A stretch of 33,048 bases of DNA, taken from the NCBI GenBank assembly GCA_001189105.1, contig LFCL01000004.1, positions 1-33,048 of the forward strand, given 5' to 3'. The DNA is from Parcubacteria bacterium C7867-002 (lineage in GTDB: Bacteria > Patescibacteriota > Minisyncoccia > Phycocordibacterales > PALSA-1337). Under the pieces are notes generated by a model. The model saw only the letters and a program-made list of their open reading frames with translations. It searched no databases and had not been told where the DNA came from. Position 1 is the stretch's first letter. Each line of letters starts with the position of its first letter. The translations under genes were made by a program, and so were the position numbers. Shown piece by piece: positions 26,510 through 33,048 of the stretch.

Positions 26510-27697
26510 ATGAAAAAAATACTTATCATCTCATTCATAATACTCACCGCCACATTGCCGGTATATGCTCAAAGTGGAGGAGGGAGTAACACAAGCAACC
26601 CGACAAACAACCGATTGCCGACCTATACTTTGCTCGAACCTCTTCCATGTATCCCAAATGCAACACCGGCCGCTGACGATCCGTGTACCAAAGCTGGTGA
26701 AATCCAAACTAAACTGAATTTCAAATATTATGTTCAGTATATGTTCAACCTGCTCATTGCAGTTGCAGCAGTTGCATCTGTATTCATGATTGTATATGGA
26801 GGCTTTCAATATATGAGTACTGACTCATGGCAAGGGAAGAGTGATGGTTTGAGTAAAGTTAAGAACGCATTACTTGGACTCCTCTTGGTTCTGACCTCCT
26901 ATATTATCCTCCGCACCATCGACCCTCGACTCGTAGCCATACCAACCACACTAGTCCCGCCGTTGAATATACAGTATGAGAGTGTTGGCTCAGGTTTACT
27001 TGGTCAATTACAAAAAGAAGTTGATTCATTTAGTACGAGCAATCTTGCAGCCAAGGCCAAAGTAGCCGAAGCTTTGAAAAAAAATGAGGAACGTCAGGCT
27101 CGTATAGCTGAACTCAAGGAACAACGTGAAGAGCTTGTGGGCACATTTGGAATGGGGGCCGATGAATCAGATCCAGAGGTCCAAAGTATTGATGCAAAGA
27201 TTGCTGCATATCAGAATGAAATGATCAGAGAGACAGCATCTGCATATCTTATGACAGACAAGGTTGTGCTTGATGCGGAAATATACAAATTCGGCCCTTC
27301 ATCAGGAACAAAGACTCTGAATTGGGCAGGTGCTGCACAACAAATTGAGACTGTGTATATCAAACGCTATACCACTTTAAAACAAGCCGGGGCAGAACCT
27401 GATCAACTACAAGAACTCACTCGATATAAAGATTATGCAAAGTTGGCCGTAGAAATAAATCATATCGTAGCAAAAGTAGTGCAAGAAAAATTGGATTATG
27501 ATAACTCTATCACCCCAATCCAGACTGACAGTAATGCAAACGCTCGAATAGCTGTTTTACGAACCGATGCAAATAGTGCTATTGCTGATATTGCCAGACT
27601 CCGTATTTTTACTAATCCCGACCCAGTGATCAAATCCCTCCTTCTTAAGCATGTATCCGAGGCGCAAGACTTCCTAGAAACCATAAAAATAGAATAA
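26510..27697 (+). CDS. VirB2/TrbC-like pilin domain protein with long coiled C-terminal region
   Basis: Signal peptide and FMIVYGGFQYMSTDSWQGKSDGLSKVKNALLGLLLVLTSYIIL. Confidence 0.7.
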   Translation: MKKILIISFIILTATLPVYAQSGGGSNTSNPTNNRLPTYTLLEPLPCIPNATPAADDPCTKAGEIQTKLNFKYYVQYMFNLLIAVAAVASVFMIVYGGFQYMSTDSWQGKSDGLSKVKNALLGLLLVLTSYIILRTIDPRLVAIPTTLVPPLNIQYESVGSGLLGQLQKEVDSFSTSNLAAKAKVAEALKKNEERQARIAELKEQREELVGTFGMGADESDPEVQSIDAKIAAYQNEMIRETASAYLMTDKVVLDAEIYKFGPSSGTKTLNWAGAAQQIETVYIKRYTTLKQAGAEPDQLQELTRYKDYAKLAVEINHIVAKVVQEKLDYDNSITPIQTDSNANARIAVLRTDANSAIADIARLRIFTNPDPVIKSLLLKHVSEAQDFLETIKIE

Positions 27698-27701
27698 TCA
27701 C

Positions 27702-28994
27702 ATGCCTTCAAACAAAAAAAATGTGTTTCTCATTGTCCTTCTCGTAATCGCCTTAGTGGGCGCAGGTTTTGCTTATTGGTATTTCATGTTTAATACCACT
27801 CCAACTTCCACAGGAACAGTAAACTCCGGTATATTCGGATTTCAACCGTTTGGTAGAACTCCAACAGGGAACAACACTGTTCCTCAAAACAATACCGTCG
27901 AACCAGGTTCAAATTCTAGTTCAACTCCTGCAGTGGTTGTAATTCCAACCTTACGACTCCTCAGCAATGCACCTGTAGGAGGATATGGTGCCAGTACGAC
28001 ACCGAACAAAACGGTTGTGCGTTGGATTGATAGGGGACGAGGAAATGTATCTGAAATCAGCAGCAACACGTTGAACACAACCCTTATTTCCAATACTTTG
28101 GTCCCTCGATCATATACAAGTGTCTGGAATAAAAATCTCACCTCATTCATCAGCTCTCTTCTCGAAGACGGAACCCGAGGCGCGACAACACTGTATGCAA
28201 GTCTTCAATCAAGACCGAAATCAACACTCTCTTCTACAACCCCCTCCAACACCCTTACTCCTTATGAACTCAAAGGTAGACCGCTTCCTGAAAACATGAT
28301 TACCTATGCAGCTTCACCACGCAAAGATTCTCTCTTTATGCTTATCAATGAAAATAACACTGGTGTAGGTTATGTCTCAACCTTTGACGGTGCCGGACTC
28401 ACTCGCATCTTCGACACTCCTTCTACTCAACTAACTGCAGAATGGCCTGAGGAAAATACTATTGCAATTACAACCAAACCGACGTTTGATCAGGGGGGAT
28501 TTCTTTATTTTGTAAATCCAAAAACAGGTGTATGGAAAAAGGTTCTTGGTCCGGTCAACGGACTCAGCACTCGTGTTAGTAGGGATGCTAAATACATTCT
28601 TGCCTCATTTTCAAGTTCAACAGGAGGTCTTGTAACAAGTTTCTACACCATCGGTTCAGGAACAACCAGTGACCCGAGTATTCAAACATTGGCAGAAAAA
28701 TGCGTCTGGGGAAATTTCTACAAACAAATGGTTTATTGTGCTGTGCCAACACAGATCCCAAGCGCACTGTATCCTGATGATTGGAACAAAGGAAAGATCT
28801 CTTTCAGCGACAAAATATGGCAGGTCAACGTGCTCACCGGAGAAGTGACCCTTATTACCTCTTTGGCAGACAAGGCGGATCGAATTATCGACGCCACCAA
28901 CCTCCAAATCGACGATCGTGACGACTTCCTCTTCTTTATGAATAAGACTGATTTGTCTCTTTGGTCGCTCGATCTTGTAGCGAATACGAACTAA
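27702..28994 (+). CDS. Membrane-anchored extracytoplasmic protein of unknown function
   Basis: N-terminal TM VFLIVLLVIALVGAGFAYWYF, Ser/Thr/Asn-rich linker, globular domain. Confidence 0.65.
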   Translation: MPSNKKNVFLIVLLVIALVGAGFAYWYFMFNTTPTSTGTVNSGIFGFQPFGRTPTGNNTVPQNNTVEPGSNSSSTPAVVVIPTLRLLSNAPVGGYGASTTPNKTVVRWIDRGRGNVSEISSNTLNTTLISNTLVPRSYTSVWNKNLTSFISSLLEDGTRGATTLYASLQSRPKSTLSSTTPSNTLTPYELKGRPLPENMITYAASPRKDSLFMLINENNTGVGYVSTFDGAGLTRIFDTPSTQLTAEWPEENTIAITTKPTFDQGGFLYFVNPKTGVWKKVLGPVNGLSTRVSRDAKYILASFSSSTGGLVTSFYTIGSGTTSDPSIQTLAEKCVWGNFYKQMVYCAVPTQIPSALYPDDWNKGKISFSDKIWQVNVLTGEVTLITSLADKADRIIDATNLQIDDRDDFLFFMNKTDLSLWSLDLVANTN

Positions 28995-29755
28995 CTATTT
29001 TTTGGAGAGGTTTTCTTGCTGTACTGGTTACGGATATAGAGCTCCTGACCCAAGGTAAAGAGGGTACTGACAGACCAGTAGATAGCAATAATAGCAGCTG
29101 CTTGAGGGAACTGACTTGGAATCAGCCAATACGTAGAAGCGAAAGCGAGGATAGGGAGCATGATCTTCATCTGTTTACCCATAGAACCCGACAGTTGTGT
29201 AGCGAAATCTGCTTTAGCATGCTCTTCCGGTGAAAGCTTCTTTTGCTGACGCATCGCGGGAGAGTAGTGAATCTGAAAAAACTGGATTACTCCCGTCAGA
29301 AGCGAGAGAAAGAAACTTTTGTGGGATAAATCAATAAGACCCAAGAAATGAATCTTGATCTCGGGAACAGAAATAAAACTATAGAGAAATTCTGGATGAA
29401 TATCAGGAACAATCTTATAGAACACAGAAATAAGAGCGAAGAGTATCGGAAGTTGAATAAAGAGGAGTAAAATGCCCGAAAAAGGACGTATGCCGCGGGA
29501 CTTGTAGAGCTCCATGATCTTCATCGCCTGAACCTGACGATCAGCAGCGTATTCTTTTTTGATCTTTGCCATATCCGCCTCTACTTCTTTCATGCGAATC
29601 TGGGTCAAAATAGAAGACTTCGAAAGAGGGAAGAGGATGAGCTTTACAATAACAGTAAAAATAACGACGGCTACACCAATATCAATCCACGGCAAGAGGT
29701 CCATAATCCCAACGAGACCATTATAAAGAGGGGTAAATATAAATGTGTGGTACAT
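28991..29755 (-). CDS. yidC: Membrane protein insertase YidC/Oxa1 family
   Basis: GLVGIMDLLPWIDIGVAVVIFTVIVKLILFPLSKSSILTQIRMKEVE; next to rnpA. Confidence 0.93.
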   Translation of the reverse strand: MYHTFIFTPLYNGLVGIMDLLPWIDIGVAVVIFTVIVKLILFPLSKSSILTQIRMKEVEADMAKIKKEYAADRQVQAMKIMELYKSRGIRPFSGILLLFIQLPILFALISVFYKIVPDIHPEFLYSFISVPEIKIHFLGLIDLSHKSFFLSLLTGVIQFFQIHYSPAMRQQKKLSPEEHAKADFATQLSGSMGKQMKIMLPILAFASTYWLIPSQFPQAAAIIAIYWSVSTLFTLGQELYIRNQYSKKTSPKNS

Positions 29756-29798
29756 ATAGGAGCTAAATATACACCTTTTACGTCTAAATATCTAATAC

Positions 29799-30137
29799 TT
29801 ACTGAAACAGTTTTGCTTTTACAAAAAGATCTTTGAGGTCAGCTTCGATAGTGGTCACAGATGCGGTAATAGCAGGAGATTTGGCCAGAAGCGCGATCTT
29901 GTACCCAGGAGCAATCCGAGAATAGACCTTTTGTACTGCTTCATAAGTCTTTCTTTTCAGTGTATTTCTGCCAACTGCAGTCTTTACAACCTTGACCGGA
30001 ACAATAGCTGCAAACCTACTCTGTACTCCTGTATTTGAAACATACCGCAAAAGAAAAAGGGGAGAGTGAGCAACTCGTCCCTTTTCCATAATTTCCTTAA
30101 CATCGTGAGCCGTAAGCCTTTTGGAGCTTGGAAGCAT
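29799..30137 (-). CDS. rnpA: Ribonuclease P protein component
   Basis: MLPSSKRLTAHDVKEIMEKGR, KTAVGRNTLKRKTYEAV; position between yidC and rpmH. Confidence 0.9.
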   Translation of the reverse strand: MLPSSKRLTAHDVKEIMEKGRVAHSPLFLLRYVSNTGVQSRFAAIVPVKVVKTAVGRNTLKRKTYEAVQKVYSRIAPGYKIALLAKSPAITASVTTIEADLKDLFVKAKLFQ

Positions 30138-30150
30138 GCCTGTAGAGGTC

Positions 30151-30285
30151 TTAAACAGCTAAACGCTTGCGACCTTTAGCACGACGACGAGCGATCGCCT
30201 TGCGACCAGGAGTGGTTTTCATGCGCACACGAAAACCATGACTCTTCGCTCGCTTGCGCTTTTTTGGTTGGTACGTGACTGACAT
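30151..30285 (-). CDS. rpmH: 50S ribosomal protein L34 (missing from ORF track)
   Basis: [44 protein letters not shown]. Confidence 0.97.
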   Translation of the reverse strand: MSVTYQPKKRKRAKSHGFRVRMKTTPGRKAIARRRAKGRKRLAV

Positions 30286-30436
30286 GTATAGAATATTACA
30301 TTATTTGCCCCAAAAGGCAAGATTACAACAAAAAGAATGGTCAACGCACCTATCCCCAACTTATCAACATATTTTAAAGTACTCCACAAGTTTGCAGAAC
30401 TATAAACAGGTATATACTTATAGGAAATTTCCACCC

Positions 30437-31786
30437 ATGCACGACTATTCTAAAATGTGGCAAACAGCTCTCGTTGAAATCGAAACTGCTGTATCGCAAG
30501 CAAACTTTTCGACATGGTTCAAAGAGACGCGCATCATTCGAGAAGAGGAGGGAGTTGTATATCTCGGTGTACCAAATTCATTCACTCAGGAATGGTTAGT
30601 AAAAAAGTTCCATAATTCCATATTACGAATTCTGCGCCAAGCAAACGAACAAGTTCGAGCTCTCGAATATGTCATCGAGAAGGAAAGTGGTTCAAAAAGC
30701 GACAGTTCCCGCAACAAAAAGCCGGCCATGATGCCAACAATGGCTATGCCGTTGCAGGATTTCTATATAAACAAAGAAGACAACCTCAATCCTCGCTATA
30801 CCTTCGAAAATTTTGTTGTTGGACCATTCAATGAGCTTGCTCACGCGGCCTCCCAGACTGTCCTCAAAGGTCCTGGGCAGACATATAACCCACTCCTGGT
30901 GTATGGAGGGCCAGGTCGAGGTAAAACTCACCTCATCCAAGCGATCGGCAACCAGATCAAAGTCGCGTTTCCAAACAAAAAGGTGTTTTATCTTACCTCT
31001 GAACGGTTTGGTTCCGAATTTCTCAGCGCCCTCCAAGAAGGGAAAGCTCAAGCGTTTAAAGAAAAATACCGTAAATACGACGTGGTTATTATGGACGATG
31101 TACAATTCTTCTCAAGTAAGGAGAAATTCCAAGAGGAGTTCTTCCATTTGTTTAATACCTTCAAAGACACCGGCCGTCAGCTTATTTTCTCGTCTGATAA
31201 GCATCCAAATGTTATTCCTGGCCTCGAGGAGCGTGTTCGTAGTCGTTTCAATGCGGGAATGTCGGTCGATATTCCAGAACCAGACCAAGAATCCCGCATG
31301 GCTATCGTACGAACCAAATGTGCGATTCACAACATAACCCTTTCTCCAGAGCTTATGGAGTTTTTGGCATCCACTATCAAGGATAATATCCGTGAGATCG
31401 AGGGTGTAGTTAATATTGTGGCGTGTCAGACCCAACTCAAAAACAGGGAATTAAACATCAACGAAATCAAGAATATCCTCAAAAACAACACTCGTCCCAA
31501 AAAGATGATGTCTGTAAAAGAAGTAGTTAAGATTGTTTCAGACTTTTATAACATCGACGAGGAAAGTATATACAATAAGACTCGTCGTAAAGAAATAGTA
31601 CGTCCACGTCAAATGGTTATGTACCTCTTACGTGAGGACTTTGGCATATCTTTTCCTTCAATTGGGGAAAAGTTGGGGGGAAGAGATCATACAACCGTTA
31701 TTCATTCTTATGAGAAAGTTAAAACTGAGTTGAAAAATGATACTATCCTTGCCCAGGAAGTCACTGAGCTTCGATCGATGATTTAA
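30437..31786 (+). CDS. dnaA: Chromosomal replication initiator protein DnaA
   Basis: MHDYSKMWQTALVEIETAVSQANFSTWFKET, PLLVYGGPGRGKTHLIQAIGNQI, VVIMDDVQFF, RPRQMVMYLLRED, GGRDHTTVIHSYEKV; start moved from 30254. Confidence 0.96.
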   Translation: MHDYSKMWQTALVEIETAVSQANFSTWFKETRIIREEEGVVYLGVPNSFTQEWLVKKFHNSILRILRQANEQVRALEYVIEKESGSKSDSSRNKKPAMMPTMAMPLQDFYINKEDNLNPRYTFENFVVGPFNELAHAASQTVLKGPGQTYNPLLVYGGPGRGKTHLIQAIGNQIKVAFPNKKVFYLTSERFGSEFLSALQEGKAQAFKEKYRKYDVVIMDDVQFFSSKEKFQEEFFHLFNTFKDTGRQLIFSSDKHPNVIPGLEERVRSRFNAGMSVDIPEPDQESRMAIVRTKCAIHNITLSPELMEFLASTIKDNIREIEGVVNIVACQTQLKNRELNINEIKNILKNNTRPKKMMSVKEVVKIVSDFYNIDEESIYNKTRRKEIVRPRQMVMYLLREDFGISFPSIGEKLGGRDHTTVIHSYEKVKTELKNDTILAQEVTELRSMI

Positions 31787-32023
31787 CCTGGGGAATAGTC
31801 AGTGAGAACCTGTGGACAAGATACGAATAGCGCGTTGAGAAATGTCGAACAAAAACACTTCATCTTTATGAAAACAACCTCTGCCCACATCTCCCTACGA
31901 ATATCCTCTGAGTTATCCTTTTATAACTGGTCTAAAAAGGCTTTTAAATACTACGCTTTGGCAACTTATCCCCATTTCCACACCATTAATAATAGAAATT
32001 ATTTATTTAATTAAGAAAACACT
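31787..32023. promoter_or_regulatory. Candidate oriC region (dnaA-dnaN intergenic)
   Basis: DnaA-box-like TGTGGACAA (31811-31819), TTATCCTTT (31913-31921), TTATCCCCA (31966-31974), then AT-rich tract at about 31982-32021. Confidence 0.55.
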
Positions 32024-33048
32024 ATGAAAATAGAAGTTCAAACAAAGAAGATAAAAGAAGCGATCTCTCTGACAGAGAAAATTTCAGGTAAACACGCAAC
32101 ACTGCCTGTCCTTGCGTGTATTCTGTGTGAAGTAAAGAAAGGGGAGGTTGTCTTTCGTGCTACGAACCTTGATGTGGGGATAGAGGTGACTGTTCCTGCG
32201 AAAGTTGAAGGAGAAGGGTCGGTCGCTATTCCTGCGCATATCATAGCTTCTCTTATCTCTCAGTTACCGGACCAGAATCCTACTATTACTCTCGAGTTGT
32301 CCGCAGGTAATATTTTAGTTACATCAGCAAAGTCAAAAGGAGTTATTAAAACCGTTCCAACGGAAGATTTTCCGAGTATTCCTCGAGTTACGGAAGAATC
32401 GGTTTCGGTTAGCACAGATCTTTTTATAAAAGGTCTTAGGTCGGTGGGGTACAGTGCCTCTGTTTCTAGTGTAAAACCGGAACTTTCCAGTGTATACGTC
32501 TATCGTGATGAGGAGAATGTAGTGTTTGCTGCCACCGACTCATTTCGTTTGGCAGAACGAAAGATAAAGGTTCCAGGAGGAGTTACTACAGGGGAGATAC
32601 TTGTACCCTTTAAAAACATTTCCGACCTCGTTCGTACGCTCGAATCTATGGGAAATACAGTGGATATGCGTACCAATAAAAATCTCATATCTTTTGAAGC
32701 TAACGGTGTATATATAGTCTCTCGTGTTACCGACGGAGTATTTCCTGATTACCGACAGATTATCCCCAAGAGTTTTATTGCGGAGGCTGTAGTTTTGAAA
32801 CAGGATATTTTGAATAGTTTGAAAATTTCAAATATTTTCTCTGATAAATTCAATCAGATTAAACTTATTGTTGATCCGAAAAACAAAGTGATGGAGATTC
32901 AAACTAAAAATGGAGATGTCGGGGAAAACAGTACTGTTATTGATGCTGCGCTTACCGGGGAGAGAGTTGAGATTAATTTTAACTGCAAATATATTGCCGA
33001 CTGTTTTCAATCCATTGATGCTGACAGTGTTGCATTCCAGATCAGTGG
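32024..33048 (+). CDS. dnaN: DNA polymerase III beta sliding clamp, 5' portion (runs off window; missing from ORF track)
   Basis: MKIEVQTKKIKEAISLTEKISGKHATLPVLACIL...FAATDSFRLAERK...SRVTDGVFPDYRQIIPK. Confidence 0.96.
   Translation, partial: MKIEVQTKKIKEAISLTEKISGKHATLPVLACILCEVKKGEVVFRATNLDVGIEVTVPAKVEGEGSVAIPAHIIASLISQLPDQNPTITLELSAGNILVTSAKSKGVIKTVPTEDFPSIPRVTEESVSVSTDLFIKGLRSVGYSASVSSVKPELSSVYVYRDEENVVFAATDSFRLAERKIKVPGGVTTGEILVPFKNISDLVRTLESMGNTVDMRTNKNLISFEANGVYIVSRVTDGVFPDYRQIIPKSFIAEAVVLKQDILNSLKISNIFSDKFNQIKLIVDPKNKVMEIQTKNGDVGENSTVIDAALTGERVEINFNCKYIADCFQSIDADSVAFQIS

Noticed and set aside
30254-30436. 61-aa N-terminal extension of DnaA in the ORF track
   Set aside because: It covers DnaA-box-like and AT-rich intergenic DNA; MHDYSKMWQTAL at 30437 matches the normal DnaA N-terminus.
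1-33048. CRISPR array, transposase, phage genes
   Set aside because: No regularly spaced direct repeats and no transposase or phage structural proteins seen; the Xer protein looks like a housekeeping type.

Overview
Chromosomal segment with the gene content of a Patescibacteria/CPR (Parcubacteria-like) genome; this taxonomic call is inference from gene families and synteny. The right end holds the dnaN-dnaA-rpmH-rnpA-yidC origin neighbourhood. rpmH (30151-30285, minus) and the 5' part of dnaN (32024 to window end, plus) are absent from the supplied ORF track. Between 16.8 and 29 kb lies a co-oriented operon of a divergent type IV secretion-like machine (VirB6/TrbL-like, PrgI, two-part TraC/VirB4-like ATPase, VirB2-like pilin). 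The left part carries three minus-strand tRNAs (Pro-UGG, Gly-GCC, Arg-UCG, all with encoded CCA), yraN, cca, xthA, a xer recombinase, rpsO, a NYN-domain protein and a type IV prepilin. Main second-look items: (1) a cluster of parS-like 16-mers at 1.1 and 2.8 kb, one matching the Bacillus consensus 15/16; (2) a free-standing, promoter- and terminator-bounded, highly structured RNA candidate at about 3433-3799; (3) a pair of small hairpin elements with compensatory changes downstream of two tRNAs; (4) -10 hexamers 6-9 nt upstream of many start codons, implying widespread leaderless mRNAs; (5) a perfect 33-bp inverted repeat after rsmA; (6) at least four conserved genes that appear to lack an internal block of tens of codons, which is either an assembly problem or a real deletion process. 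No alignment, folding or database search was run; family calls are by eye.
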